From Dyadobacter alkalitolerans DSM 23607 (lineage in GTDB: Bacteria; Bacteroidota; Bacteroidia; Cytophagales; Spirosomataceae), in the NCBI RefSeq assembly GCF_000428845.1, contig NZ_AUAS01000002.1:248001-312000 (forward strand): a DNA stretch of 64,000 nt, in the 5' to 3' direction. Shown in pieces: positions 17,960 to 27,714 of the stretch. Position numbers and translations under genes: made by a program. The notes beneath the pieces were generated by a model, which was not told the DNA's origin, did not search any database, and saw nothing but the letters and a program-made list of their open reading frames with translations. The first letter of the stretch is position 1. Each line of letters begins with the position of its first letter.

Positions 17960-18727
17960 ATGGGAGAAATATTGGATGACAATCAAATTCATGATTTTAT
18001 AAATAAATGCTTTGTCCGCCTGGACAATGCATTTTCTGAGGAGTTAGCTCAGGCCGCCAGGGATATTTTGTGGGCTGATCTGGGCTACGACCCGTATGAT
18101 CCGGCGAGCTGGACGAAGCCGGTTGTGCGGCTCGGCATGTATTCGCAGGAGCCCTTTGTGCAATCCGCGAACACGCCGGTTTTGCATAGCGCTTTTGATC
18201 AATTGGTTGGTGCTGGTAATTGGCTTCCATGCATGAGTATGGGCACTTTTCCTGTTCGTTTTCCATCAGACGAGGATCCGGGCGACACGGGTTGGCACGT
18301 GGATGCAAGTTTCCCGGGTAGTGATCCGGCTAACTTTTTCGAATGGTGGGTCAATGTGAATTCGAGAGGCCGCGCGTTGCTGATGCTTTTCCTGTATTCA
18401 GATGTTGGTCAGAATGACGCGCCTACACGCATCCGTGTTGGTTCGCATATGGATGTTGCCCGGTTACTGGCCACAAAAGGCGAAGAAGGTCTTGGATTTA
18501 TGGATCTGGCAAATGAGTTGGATAAATTTCCTGTCCGCGACGAGATGCTGGCAACGGGTAAGGCGGGAACGGTTTACCTCTGCCATCCATTTATCGCCCA
18601 TGCGGCTCAACTGCATCGCGGTCAGAACCCGAAGTTTATGGCGCAGCCGCCGTTATTAACCCGAAATGAGCTGCATATTAATGGAAACAGCCCTGTGGAA
18701 AGAGCGATTCGAATGGCAATCTCTTAA
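17960..18727 (+). CDS. phytanoyl-CoA dioxygenase (PhyH) family protein
   Basis: A 255-residue protein of the Fe(II)/2-oxoglutarate-dependent oxygenase superfamily. The iron ligands are visible as GWHVDAS (His and Asp) and a distal His in HPFIAHAAQ, with a nearby Arg in HRGQNPKFM possibly binding 2-oxoglutarate. The frame extends to 17873, but the added N-terminus has no family features; ATG at 17960 (MGEILDDNQIHDF) is preferred. Members hydroxylate small molecules such as phytanoyl-CoA, amino acids or secondary metabolites. No biosynthetic cluster surrounds it. A hairpin follows the stop codon. Confidence 0.83.
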   Translation: MGEILDDNQIHDFINKCFVRLDNAFSEELAQAARDILWADLGYDPYDPASWTKPVVRLGMYSQEPFVQSANTPVLHSAFDQLVGAGNWLPCMSMGTFPVRFPSDEDPGDTGWHVDASFPGSDPANFFEWWVNVNSRGRALLMLFLYSDVGQNDAPTRIRVGSHMDVARLLATKGEEGLGFMDLANELDKFPVRDEMLATGKAGTVYLCHPFIAHAAQLHRGQNPKFMAQPPLLTRNELHINGNSPVERAIRMAIS

Positions 18728-18737
18728 TTCCTGATCA

Positions 18738-18784
18738 CTAAGACGGCTAAGTTTGGCTGACAGTCATTAACTTAGTCGTCTTAG
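18738..18784 (+). terminator. hairpin after the PhyH gene
   Basis: CTAAGACGGCTAAGTT (18738-18753) pairs with AACTTAGTCGTCTTAG (18769-18784) at 15 of 16 positions across a 15-nt loop, 10 bp after the stop codon. There is no T-run, so it may be a factor-assisted terminator or mRNA-stabilising hairpin. Confidence 0.5.
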
Positions 18785-18896
18785 CCATTCAATGATCATG
18801 ATAGAAAATCGGAACGTGTGCTGTTCGCAGGAATATTTTCAAATTTCTCAAAATAAATCATGACACCCCTGACATAAGGCTGTCGCAGGCCGCTCT

Positions 18897-18904
18897 TATT
18901 TTTG
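18897..18904 (+). promoter_or_regulatory. candidate -7 promoter element for the YdeI gene
   Basis: TATTTTTG is an exact TAnnTTTG match, 25 bp before the first possible start codon at 18929. Confidence 0.4.
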
Positions 18905-18928
18905 TAAGGAAACAATATTTAACCTTAA

Positions 18929-19546
18929 ATGATAAGAAAAATGTCTGATCAAGCCCATTTGCCTACCATGGAAACTAAAAATAACATTAAGGCTTTCCAC
19001 GCACCAACAAGAAAGGAATGGCGTGAATGGCTGCAAAAAAATGGTCAAACGGAGCAATCCGTTTGGCTTATCATTTATCATAAATCAAGTAAAACCCCAA
19101 GCGTATACTACGCAGAGTCTGTTGAAGAAGCATTGTGTTTCGGTTGGATCGACTCCAAATCTGTGAAGCGCGACGAAGAGAGCACGTACCAAATGTACAC
19201 GCCGCGAAAAGCAGCGGGCAAATGGAGCGCTGTGAATAAGGAACGCGTCGAGCGGTTAACAGCAGCCGGGCTGATGACACCACGAGGCCAGGCACTCATT
19301 GATCTGGCGAAAAAAACAGGAACCTGGGCCGCGCTTGTGGACGCGGAAAACAACGTAATTCCAGCTGATTTGCAGGAATTACTCGATCAAAATGAGGATG
19401 CACTTAAAAATTTCCTCGCTTTCCCACCATCAGCCAAGCGCCTTATCTTAACCTGGATCTCTGATGCCAAAAGGCCCGAAACACGGCAACAACGCGTGAA
19501 GCTGACGGCAGAAAAAGCAGCGGAGAATGTTCGGGCGAAGGTTTAG
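18929..19546 (+). CDS. YdeI/OmpD-associated family protein
   Basis: A 205-residue cytoplasmic protein with the pattern of the YdeI family: AFHAPTRKEWREWLQKNG near 23-40, SVWLIIYHKSSKTPSVYYAESVEEAL split by a short turn, CFGWIDSKSVKRDE near 70, the RKAAGKWSAVNKERVERL region near 93-110, and a C-terminal LTWISDAKRPETRQQRV helix. The molecular role of the family is poorly defined; relatives have been linked to stress resistance. ATGs at 18929 and 18941 are both possible starts. It is convergent with the bestrophin-like gene, with a 27-bp gap and no clear terminator. Confidence 0.8.
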   Translation: MIRKMSDQAHLPTMETKNNIKAFHAPTRKEWREWLQKNGQTEQSVWLIIYHKSSKTPSVYYAESVEEALCFGWIDSKSVKRDEESTYQMYTPRKAAGKWSAVNKERVERLTAAGLMTPRGQALIDLAKKTGTWAALVDAENNVIPADLQELLDQNEDALKNFLAFPPSAKRLILTWISDAKRPETRQQRVKLTAEKAAENVRAKV

Positions 19547-19573
19547 TTTTAGGTTGGAAACGCGTCAGCATCT

Positions 19574-20572
19574 TTAAAACAAAGCTCCAAAATGAGGTTG
19601 CAACTTTTCCGGGGTCTGCTCATTTTCGAGCATGTCTATTAGATCTATTTCAATGTTGCGGACGATGGTGCCGACGGGAATATCGTTGAGAAGACCTTCG
19701 AAAGGATTTTCGCTGATGTCGCCCACATATTCCATAAACATGAAAACCCAGGAGACGATCATGTTGAACGGAATCAGTAGGAACATGTAATGCTCGCCTA
19801 GTTCAACAAATTGCGGCAGCAAGCCAAACGGAAGCAATGTCATGAAAACGAAAATGAATAGATTCGAAGTCGTTGCATATTGACGGGGAAAGGGCGTGTT
19901 TTTGATCCTTTCGCTTTTGCCCTGCTCATCGTACAGGCTCGAAATGAGATTTTGCAAGGCGACGTGCTGGTAAGCATCCACCCTACGCGATTGCCTTAAC
20001 CTGGCCAGATGCTGCGATTGTTTATCCAAAATCTGAGTAGCAAGGTTTTTCTTGCTTTTAAGTGCGTTATGTTCCGAAGCGGCCAGATATTTTTCAATTT
20101 CAATCTCGCATGGCGTCTGCTTCCCATGCAGCGCGTCGCGCTGGCGCTTGCTCGCTCGATCCTTATGCTCCCAGCTCGTGCGTTGCGCCATGGCGTTTTT
20201 CAATGCATACAGCCACGCAATGTGGCGATAAATCATGATTTTAATTTCATCACATTCACCGGCCAGCTCCGGACCTTCTTCTGCTGCAAAGGCTCGTAAT
20301 GCGGCACCAAATGACCGGCTGTGATTCGTAATGCTACCCCAGATCTTACGTGCTTCCCAGCTGCGGTCATAGGATTGATTGTTTTTAAAACCAACAAAAA
20401 AAGCAGTGGCCGTACCGATCAGCGACACAGGCAACCACGGAATAGCTACCCATTTCCAATCCAAATATGTATAAACAAAAATAGCCATGGAGCCCGTAAA
20501 CAGTGAGAAAAGCACCATGCGCCAAGAGTAGTAATAAACGATGAGCGGGGACAGGTAACGATTTACATACAT
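19574..20572 (-). CDS. bestrophin-like (UPF0187) ion channel protein
   Basis: A 332-residue integral membrane protein. Helices lie near 18-36, 42-60, 233-252 and 255-285. The motif NNQSYDRSWEARKIWGSI (64-81) is the signature of bacterial bestrophin homologues, and NPFEGLLNDIPV near 290 matches the acidic C-terminal segment of the family. Homologues form pentameric channels in the inner membrane; a Klebsiella relative conducts sodium rather than chloride. The middle region (130-200) is long and charged, probably a cytoplasmic helical domain. It is divergent from the sigma factor gene. Confidence 0.85.
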   Translation of the reverse strand: MYVNRYLSPLIVYYYSWRMVLFSLFTGSMAIFVYTYLDWKWVAIPWLPVSLIGTATAFFVGFKNNQSYDRSWEARKIWGSITNHSRSFGAALRAFAAEEGPELAGECDEIKIMIYRHIAWLYALKNAMAQRTSWEHKDRASKRQRDALHGKQTPCEIEIEKYLAASEHNALKSKKNLATQILDKQSQHLARLRQSRRVDAYQHVALQNLISSLYDEQGKSERIKNTPFPRQYATTSNLFIFVFMTLLPFGLLPQFVELGEHYMFLLIPFNMIVSWVFMFMEYVGDISENPFEGLLNDIPVGTIVRNIEIDLIDMLENEQTPEKLQPHFGALF

Positions 20573-20716
20573 AGCGTACAGCCAATGTTGAAGGTGAGTG
20601 AATGCGATAAAAATACATGTTTTCGGTGAAACACAGTTTGTAACATGCGATCATTTTGTATAAGTTAGAGGCCTCTTTTCCTGAATACTTACTTCGTCAT
20701 CATCCGCCACAATCAC

Positions 20717-21262
20717 TTGAAGGATTTATCAGACATAGCGTTAATGAATCTGTTGAAGGATGGAGATGACAGGAATGCCTTCAATGAGCTGTATGTCCGC
20801 TACTGGAAGGTTATTTATGATATTGGTTTCAAAAAACTGCACAATGCTTCTCTGGCCGAAGACCTGGTCCACGATCTTTTTGTCGACATCTGGAACAAGC
20901 GGCAGCAAGTCCACATTCATTCGACGTTCATTGGTTATATGCACGCTATGCTCACAAACCGTCTCATTGATCAGAGCCGGAAAGATGCGTATCGGTTGCG
21001 TGTTCAGCAAGATATCCTGGAAAATACGGCGGTAAATGAAAACCAGTTCTTTGATATCGTCGCGTCCGATGACATTGAAAAACAATTGATGGCGGAAGTC
21101 GAAAACCTTCCCGCTGATATGAAGACTATATTTTTGCTGAGCCGGCGGGAGCATTTGTCTACGATTGAAATAGCGCAAAAACTCTCCTTATCTCCGCAAA
21201 CTGTCAAAAATCAGATCAGTAATGCGATCCGGCGTCTCCGGTTGAAAGAACTGCATTTGTAA
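20717..21262 (+). CDS. ECF-type RNA polymerase sigma factor
   Basis: A 181-residue sigma-70 family protein with region 2 (AFNELYVRYWKVIYDIGFKK and AEDLVHDLFVDIWNKR, about 22-65) and region 4 (LPADMKTIFLLSRREHLSTIEIAQKLSLSPQTVKNQISNAIRRLR, from about 130, split by the turn before the helix-turn-helix). The start is TTG at 20717, chosen because the first ATG (20744) would remove the start of region 2. The next genes are a FecR anti-sigma factor and a SusC with an STN domain, the standard arrangement for surface-to-nucleus signalling in Bacteroidota. It should drive the SusC/SusD genes downstream. Confidence 0.92.
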   Translation: MKDLSDIALMNLLKDGDDRNAFNELYVRYWKVIYDIGFKKLHNASLAEDLVHDLFVDIWNKRQQVHIHSTFIGYMHAMLTNRLIDQSRKDAYRLRVQQDILENTAVNENQFFDIVASDDIEKQLMAEVENLPADMKTIFLLSRREHLSTIEIAQKLSLSPQTVKNQISNAIRRLRLKELHL

Positions 21263-21374
21263 AAATCTAGAAAAAATTTACGCGGGAATAGTACCACTGC
21301 ACTTCCCATTCGTCATGTCATTGTAAGCACCAATTGGGATCCAAATTCAAAGGGTCATCAAAAAATCGTACTCA

Positions 21375-22262
21375 ATGGATATCGACGACCTCTATAAAAA
21401 CCTTGGACTGGAACCGCCTTCGGATGGCGAAAATAAGCACCAACCCGATGGAGACCACATTAAAGCCAGGATTGACGAGACATTAAATTTTGACAAAACC
21501 CGGAATATATTTTGGCGCAAATGGTATGCGATCGCAGCGTCGCTGGCTTTTCTGATAATCTCAGCAGCGGGGGTTTATAATTATACTGTTCACAATGCGG
21601 GGTCAGAGGATATGATCACCATCACAGCTCCTTCGGGCGGAACCCGTGAAGTGACACTGCCTGACGGCTCCCATGTATGGCTGAATGCAGCAAGCGTTTT
21701 ACGATATCCGGCCAGCTTTGGCAAAACACGGGAAGTCTTTCTTGAAGAAGGCGAGGGCTTTTTTCAGGTTAAAAGGGACACAACGGCGCCATTCACGGTC
21801 CACAGCTCCCATCTTGACACAAGGGTGCTGGGGACATCATTCAGGGTGAAGGCCTACAAAGAATTATCCCACGAGATCGTAACTGTGGTGAGTGGAAAAG
21901 TGGCGGTTTCGCGGGGCGCCGAACCGCTGGCGCTTCTGGAAAAAGACCAGGAAGTGATTTTTGACAAAAACAGTGGAAATGAAAAAGAAGTGCTGGTGGA
22001 AGCGGCCGAATCGGTCGACTGGAAATCGGGGAATGTGATATTAAAGTCCGTGCGCTTTGAAGATTTGATATTAGCTGTGGAAAATGCCTATCAGGTGAGC
22101 ATTCACTTTGATAGGCAAAAATTTAAAGAATGCGAGAACAGCATTCGGTTTAGTACCCATCAGAGCCTCGAAAGTGTGATGGACCTTGTGCGTGACATCC
22201 AGGGGATCCGCTACGAAATAAAGGGAAAGGAGGTGATCGTAAGCGGAGAGGGCTGTCAGTAA
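21375..22262 (+). CDS. FecR family anti-sigma factor
   Basis: A 295-residue inner-membrane protein. The N-terminal cytoplasmic part (1-48) is followed by one transmembrane helix (about 51-68), a periplasmic FecR domain (about 80-190: TLPDGSHVWLNAASVLRYP, REVFLEEGEGFFQV, LDTRVLGTSFRVKAY) and a C-terminal DUF4974 domain (KSVRFEDLILAVENAYQVSIHF to the end). It should hold the sigma factor encoded 112 bp upstream and receive a signal from the STN domain of the SusC encoded downstream. The N-terminus is short compared with FecR proteins that have a full zinc-finger-like helix bundle. Confidence 0.92.
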   Translation: MDIDDLYKNLGLEPPSDGENKHQPDGDHIKARIDETLNFDKTRNIFWRKWYAIAASLAFLIISAAGVYNYTVHNAGSEDMITITAPSGGTREVTLPDGSHVWLNAASVLRYPASFGKTREVFLEEGEGFFQVKRDTTAPFTVHSSHLDTRVLGTSFRVKAYKELSHEIVTVVSGKVAVSRGAEPLALLEKDQEVIFDKNSGNEKEVLVEAAESVDWKSGNVILKSVRFEDLILAVENAYQVSIHFDRQKFKECENSIRFSTHQSLESVMDLVRDIQGIRYEIKGKEVIVSGEGCQ

Positions 22263-22270
22263 CGTGAAAT

Positions 22271-22345
22271 GCTGGACCTGCGCCAACAGGCCCAGCAAGA
22301 ATAAATACAATTCCGGGGGCTGATTTTGACGGATCCACTCCCCGG
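22271..22345 (+). promoter_or_regulatory. two hairpins in the leader before the second SusC
   Basis: GCTGGACCTG (22271-22280) pairs with CAGGCCCAGC (22287-22296) around a 6-nt loop, with one mismatch. CCGGGG (22313-22318) pairs with CCCCGG (22340-22345). Both lie in the 126-bp FecR-SusC gap. They could terminate or attenuate the FecR transcript, or separate sigma/anti-sigma expression from transporter expression. Confidence 0.5.
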
Positions 22346-22388
22346 CTTTTGCCGTGTTTAATAAGTGTTTACTAAACCTAGGTAATTT

Positions 22389-25300
22389 ATGAAAAGAAGA
22401 ACTACTAAACTAATCAGAGTCATGAGGGCCGGATTGATCGTGTTTGGGGTGTTGATTACTACGGCGGGGACTTTGCTGGCCGAAAATGGTTACAGCCAGC
22501 GTCTCATGGGCAAGAAGGTCACGGTCAGTTTCAGTGACGTTTCGCTCGAAAAAGCCATTGAAAAAATCAGTAAGGCAAGTCAGATCGACTTTTCCTACAA
22601 CAATAAAGAAGTCAGAAAGATAAAGGTCCATAGCAGTAACTTCCAGGAAACCAGTGTCAAAGAAGTGCTGGAATCGGTTTTGGCCGAAACCCCCTACTCT
22701 TTCAGGGAAACGGAGGAAAGCATTGTTGTTTTCAAAACAAAAGACCAGCCGGCAGCGATGGAAAGCCTGTCAAACCGTCCACTGATAACGGGGCAGGCGT
22801 CTTCTTTAAATATAAAAAAGGACATTGTCATTAAAGGTCAGGTTACGGATTCTGAAAACAGTCCGCTGCCTGGTGTTAGCGTGCTCGTGAAGGGAACGTC
22901 GGAAGGTTCTTTGACGGATGAAAATGGTAATTTCAAGATCAGTGTAGACTCAGAGTCAGGCGTTTTGATTTTTTCTTACATTGGTTTTCAAACCAGGGAA
23001 GTGCCGGTCGGCAATAACACAAGCCTGACGATTGCATTAAAAGAGGATACAAAAAGCCTGAGCGAGGTCGTCGTGGTGGGCTATGGAACGCAGAAAAAAG
23101 CCAACTTAACCGGCGCCGTGAGCACGGTTGACGTGGATAAAACCATGCAATCCAGACCGGTCACAGACGTGGGCCGGGCATTGCAGGGTGCCGTTCCGGG
23201 CCTGACGATTACGACAACGACCGGCGATCTGGGCAGCAGCCCGCAGATCCGCCTCCGGGGAATGGTTGGTTCGCTGAATGCGGGCAACGGCGCACAGCCG
23301 CTTATTTTGCTGGATAATGTTGAGATACAAAGCTTGCTCCTTGTTAACCCTGACGACATTCAATCCATTTCTGTGCTTAAAGATGCTGCATCGACTTCTA
23401 TTTACGGAAGCCGGGCTGCCTGGGGCGTTGTTTTAATCACATCAAAATCCGGAAAGAAAAATACACGCAACCAAATCTCCTACTCCGCCAATTTTTCACA
23501 AAGCACACCTACAAATACGCCCAAGCTCGCTCCAGCAGCGGATGGGCCGGAATATGCATTGCTGGCTGCAAAACGCAACAACCCGTCGGCCACGACATTC
23601 GGGACGGTGGGCATGTATTTCACAGACGAAAGCATCCAGAAAATCCGGGACTGGGAAGCGCAATATGGGGGTCAGGATTTGGGCAATGAAATGGTCCTGG
23701 GCCGCGATTTCGACATTAAGGATGGCCGCCTATACTTTTACCGTCCGTGGGACGCGGGCGATATGTATATGCGCAAGTGGGCGCCGCAAAGCAATCATAA
23801 TCTGGGCTTTACCGGTGGAAATGATAAAACCAGCTATAACGTCAGCCTCGGTTATATGGGGCAGGAAGGCGTTTTGAAAGAAAAAACAGACCTTTTCAAA
23901 CGTTATAGCGGCACATTCAGCATTAATTCTGATCTGAACAAATGGTTTAGCCTGAATGCCAGGCTATTACTCTCGAAGAATGTAGCGGAAAGTCCGTTTT
24001 CTTTTGGCGGAACGACCTATGACCCGCTTTATTATCTGTATCGCTGGCATTCGGTTTACCCGTATGGGACTTACGAAGGCAAGCCGTTTAGAAATGTGGT
24101 TACAGAGGTTCAGCAGGCCAATATGCTCAACTATTCGTCCAATTTCATCCGGGCAACGGTGGGTGGTCAGTTTAAGCTGGCAAAAGACCTGACTATTGAC
24201 GCCAATTACACTTATTCCAACACCAACGATCACCTGCGCGAAGTGGGAGGAAGCGTTACGGCCTGGAACCAGTGGAACGGTGTGCCTTTGAAATATGAAA
24301 ATTATACGAGCGCCACTTACGACCGTGTTAAGTACAATTCCAACTGGAATGAGATGCACACCTTCAAGGCGTTTGCAACTTATTCGAAAGATGTAGAAAA
24401 GCATTCGCTCAAATTCCTGGCCGGTATGGATCTCGATTTGTTCAAGAGATGGGGACAGTCTTCCGAAAGGCGCGGGTTACTGGATCAAACGCATGGAGAA
24501 CTGCCGCTTGCAACGGGCGATCAGTATGTAGATGGTTTCAGGGGACATTGGGCTACGCAAGGTTATTTTGGCCGGGTCAACTATACATTCAATGACAAAA
24601 TTCTGCTGGAAGTAAACGGCCGCTATGACGGTTCGTCATTCTTCCCAAACAACAGCCAGTGGGCATTTTTCCCATCCGTGTCAGCGGGCTATGTTCTTAC
24701 TGCCGAGCCGTTTATGTCATTCAGCAAACCTGTTCTCGATAATTTGAAAGTCCGCGGATCATGGGGCTCGCTGGGCAATACGGACGTGGGTAACACCACA
24801 TTCCGGCCGACTATGGCCTCTTCCGCTTCCAACTGGTGGATCGGAACAAGCAATATGGTGACCGTGGCAACGCCTTCGCTTGTGCCGCCATCGCTCACCT
24901 GGGAAAAGATCAGCACGCTCGATCTCGGTCTCGACGCGAGCCTATTCAATAACAGACTGGCCGTTACATACGACTGGTACCAGCGAACCACAAGTGATAT
25001 GATCACGGGCGGCATCGTGCTCCCCAGCAGCTTCGGGGCAACGCCTCCGAGAAGAAACTATGGCCAAATGCAGACAACAGGCTGGGAAATCGCACTCGAC
25101 TGGCGGCAAAGCCTGGCCAGCGGTTTTAATTTCAGCGTAGGTTTATCATTGTCTGATTTCAAGGAAAAGATTACCAAGTTTGACGGAAATCTGGTCAACG
25201 GAAATTACAAAGGCAAAATTCTGGGTGAGATCTGGGGTTATGAAACAGACCGCTTTTTCCGGAACGACGACTTTCAGCAAAATACCGACGGCACATTGAT

Positions 25301-25997
25301 CACCGACGCAGCCGGTCATTACATTCTTAAAGACGGCATCCCCAACCAGACCAAGCACGAAGCAGGCACATTCTTCTATGGCCCGGGTGACGTAAAATAC
25401 AAGGACCTGAACGGCGACGGAACGATTTTCACCGGCAGCAGCAGCCTCGATGATCACGGTGATTTGAAAGTGATCGGTAATGCTACGCCACGCTATCAAT
25501 ACGGGATCCGCTTGGGCGCTGATTGGAAAGGCTTTGACCTGAATATCTTCATGCAAGGTGTCGGTAAGCGCGACCTTTGGGCTTCCGGCTCCATTTTTAT
25601 TCCAGGAAACAACCCTAATGATGCCATGTACGCGCATCAGATGGACTACTGGACGCCGGAACGGCAAGATGCTTTTTATCCAAGACCTACCAACACCGGG
25701 CAGTCCAATAATACGCAGAACTTCCTGATCCAGGATAAATATCTGCTGGATATGTCTTACCTGAGAATGAAGAGTGTGAATTTTGGTTACCGGTTGCCCG
25801 CGCGTCTGACGCAAAAAATCAAGATGCAGAACCTGCGCATTTATGTGAATGGCGAGAACCTGTTTGAGTTTGATAACCTCAATATCCCGATCGATCCAGA
25901 AGTGGATTTCCGTAATTCCACGATCGATCGCGCAACATTCGGACGGGTTTATCCTTATCGCCGGAGCGTTTCAATGGGTCTTCAACTTACATTCTAA
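22389..25997 (+). CDS. SusC/RagA-type TonB-linked outer membrane transducer with STN domain
   Basis: A 1202-residue outer membrane transporter. Order: signal peptide (about 1-31), STN domain (about 45-118: VTVSFSDVSLEKAIEKISK), CarboxypepD-like domain (147-220: IKGQVTDSENSPLPGVSVLV), LSEVVVVGYGTQKK (224-237), plug domain (TGAVSTVDVD to GVVLITSKSG), and a barrel ending in a hydrophobic strand with terminal Phe. The extra length relative to about 1050 residues is due to the STN domain, which contacts FecR and signals substrate presence to the ECF sigma factor. It forms an operon-like set with SusD (18-bp gap) and a phosphoesterase-propeller protein. The substrate is unknown. Confidence 0.95.
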   Translation: MKRRTTKLIRVMRAGLIVFGVLITTAGTLLAENGYSQRLMGKKVTVSFSDVSLEKAIEKISKASQIDFSYNNKEVRKIKVHSSNFQETSVKEVLESVLAETPYSFRETEESIVVFKTKDQPAAMESLSNRPLITGQASSLNIKKDIVIKGQVTDSENSPLPGVSVLVKGTSEGSLTDENGNFKISVDSESGVLIFSYIGFQTREVPVGNNTSLTIALKEDTKSLSEVVVVGYGTQKKANLTGAVSTVDVDKTMQSRPVTDVGRALQGAVPGLTITTTTGDLGSSPQIRLRGMVGSLNAGNGAQPLILLDNVEIQSLLLVNPDDIQSISVLKDAASTSIYGSRAAWGVVLITSKSGKKNTRNQISYSANFSQSTPTNTPKLAPAADGPEYALLAAKRNNPSATTFGTVGMYFTDESIQKIRDWEAQYGGQDLGNEMVLGRDFDIKDGRLYFYRPWDAGDMYMRKWAPQSNHNLGFTGGNDKTSYNVSLGYMGQEGVLKEKTDLFKRYSGTFSINSDLNKWFSLNARLLLSKNVAESPFSFGGTTYDPLYYLYRWHSVYPYGTYEGKPFRNVVTEVQQANMLNYSSNFIRATVGGQFKLAKDLTIDANYTYSNTNDHLREVGGSVTAWNQWNGVPLKYENYTSATYDRVKYNSNWNEMHTFKAFATYSKDVEKHSLKFLAGMDLDLFKRWGQSSERRGLLDQTHGELPLATGDQYVDGFRGHWATQGYFGRVNYTFNDKILLEVNGRYDGSSFFPNNSQWAFFPSVSAGYVLTAEPFMSFSKPVLDNLKVRGSWGSLGNTDVGNTTFRPTMASSASNWWIGTSNMVTVATPSLVPPSLTWEKISTLDLGLDASLFNNRLAVTYDWYQRTTSDMITGGIVLPSSFGATPPRRNYGQMQTTGWEIALDWRQSLASGFNFSVGLSLSDFKEKITKFDGNLVNGNYKGKILGEIWGYETDRFFRNDDFQQNTDGTLITDAAGHYILKDGIPNQTKHEAGTFFYGPGDVKYKDLNGDGTIFTGSSSLDDHGDLKVIGNATPRYQYGIRLGADWKGFDLNIFMQGVGKRDLWASGSIFIPGNNPNDAMYAHQMDYWTPERQDAFYPRPTNTGQSNNTQNFLIQDKYLLDMSYLRMKSVNFGYRLPARLTQKIKMQNLRIYVNGENLFEFDNLNIPIDPEVDFRNSTIDRATFGRVYPYRRSVSMGLQLTF

Positions 25998-26015
25998 TTC
26001 AAAAACACAGTCATT

Positions 26016-27704
26016 ATGAAAAAGATATTGCTCATCCTTTCCATTTCACTGCTTGTTGTAACGGGGTGTAAGGAGGATTTTCTCACCCGCGAGCCGCAGG
26101 ATGCGCTCACGGATGACAGCTACTGGACCAATGAAAAGAATGTAAGAACCTTTGCCTGGGGCTTTTATCCCAACTATTTCCCTGCTTATGGCTCTGGATT
26201 TACATTCGGCAGATATTTTACAGGACAAACATTAAATGATGATTTTGCCCCGCTGAGTCCAACGCAATTTATCAAAAACGTCCCCGCTACTTCCACAACC
26301 TGGACTTTTACCTGGGTCAGAAAAGCGAATCTTTTCCTGGATCGCATTCAAACTGTTCCGATGGAGCAGGATGCCATCGCGCACTGGTCGGGGATTGCGC
26401 GGTTTTTCAGGGCGATGGAATACCACGAGCTCGTGCGGACTTACGGCGATGTGCCATTTTACGACAAGGCCCTGGACGAGAAGGATGCTGCGGGACTTTA
26501 CAAGAAACGCCAGCCGCGTACCGAAGTGATGGACAAGGTTTTAGAAGATTTTCAGTTTGCTGCTGCCAACGTTCGAGCTGATGACGGCGAAAAGGGCCTG
26601 ACGGTTAATAAGTCGGTGGTTTTGGCTTTCATGTCTCGCGTGTTCTTGTTTGAAGGGACTTATTTGAAATATCATAACATTGATCAGGCACGGGCTAAAA
26701 CGTATCTGGAAGCGGCCAAATGGGCTGCTAATGAGGTGATTCAATCCGGCCGCTATGCTATTGCGGAGAATTACCGCTCCCTGTTTACATCCATCTCACT
26801 GGCGGGTTCGAAGGAAATGATCCTTTATCGAAAATATGAGACCGGGCAGCTTACGCACAGTTTGAACAGCTATAACAACAAAGAACCGCAATCCGGCGCG
26901 TCTAAAAGTGCGGTGGAAAGTTATTTGTCTAAGGATGGCTTGCCTATCGCTGTTTCGCCCTTGTATTTGGGTGACAAAAACGTTAAAAATGTGATGACAA
27001 ACCGTGATCCACGCATTACATCAACGTTTGTGGATGCCTTGCGTGTGAGCAAATATGCGCCTAATGCTTCGTCTAGTGGTTATGCAACATTGAAATTCTT
27101 TAATGAAGAAACCAAAGAGTTGCCCGAAGGAAGTGGTTCGCTCAACCAGACAGACGGCCCGGTGATCCGCTATGGAGAGGTTTTGCTAAATTATGCGGAA
27201 GCCGCTGCGGAACTGGGCGCGATGGTGCAGGCTGATCTGGACCAGTCGGTAAATCTGCTGCGCGCCCGCCTGGGTATTGCTTTGCCGCCATTGCAAGTTT
27301 TGGGAGGCTTACCGGCTGTTAACGGAAAGGTGTATGACGACCCGAAACGGGACAAAACAGTCTCGTCACTGTTATGGGAAATCCGTCGTGAGCGTCGCGT
27401 GGAACTGATGATGGAAGGTTTTAGATTAAATGACCTTACCCGCTGGAAAAAGATGGAATATACTGATACACAATCCAATGCAGACATTAACCGGGGCGCA
27501 TGGATCAAAAAAGCAGATTATCCCAACACGGATGCCATCATCGAAGGCGGTGCTGCAGAAGGCTACATTATCCCCGCTTCAAAGCCTGAATCACAACGCT
27601 TATTTGAAAGTCCGAAAGTTTACCTGACCCCTATCCCATTGGATCAGATCAAGCTTTACCAGGATGCCGGCTCTGAACTGGCACAGAATCCCGGCTGGGA
27701 ATAA
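26016..27704 (+). CDS. SusD/RagB family nutrient-binding outer membrane lipoprotein
   Basis: A 562-residue lipoprotein with lipobox VVTGC (Cys18), then CKEDFLTREPQDALTDDSYW, a classic SusD N-terminus. Helical TPR-like parts include GIARFFRAMEYHELVRTYGDVPFY near 127-150 and VIRYGEVLLNYAEAAAELGAM near 388-408; EIRRERRVELMMEGFRLNDLTRWK near 450 is the usual C-terminal signature. It should sit over the preceding SusC at the cell surface. The next gene starts 10 bp downstream, implying one transcript. Binding specificity cannot be read from sequence. Confidence 0.95.
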   Translation: MKKILLILSISLLVVTGCKEDFLTREPQDALTDDSYWTNEKNVRTFAWGFYPNYFPAYGSGFTFGRYFTGQTLNDDFAPLSPTQFIKNVPATSTTWTFTWVRKANLFLDRIQTVPMEQDAIAHWSGIARFFRAMEYHELVRTYGDVPFYDKALDEKDAAGLYKKRQPRTEVMDKVLEDFQFAAANVRADDGEKGLTVNKSVVLAFMSRVFLFEGTYLKYHNIDQARAKTYLEAAKWAANEVIQSGRYAIAENYRSLFTSISLAGSKEMILYRKYETGQLTHSLNSYNNKEPQSGASKSAVESYLSKDGLPIAVSPLYLGDKNVKNVMTNRDPRITSTFVDALRVSKYAPNASSSGYATLKFFNEETKELPEGSGSLNQTDGPVIRYGEVLLNYAEAAAELGAMVQADLDQSVNLLRARLGIALPPLQVLGGLPAVNGKVYDDPKRDKTVSSLLWEIRRERRVELMMEGFRLNDLTRWKKMEYTDTQSNADINRGAWIKKADYPNTDAIIEGGAAEGYIIPASKPESQRLFESPKVYLTPIPLDQIKLYQDAGSELAQNPGWE

Positions 27705-27714
27705 TCATTACATT

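Noticed and set aside
25146..25814. 222-codon minus-strand frame within the second SusC gene
   Set aside because: Opposite to a well-supported SusC barrel; no domain or signal; a codon-bias shadow.
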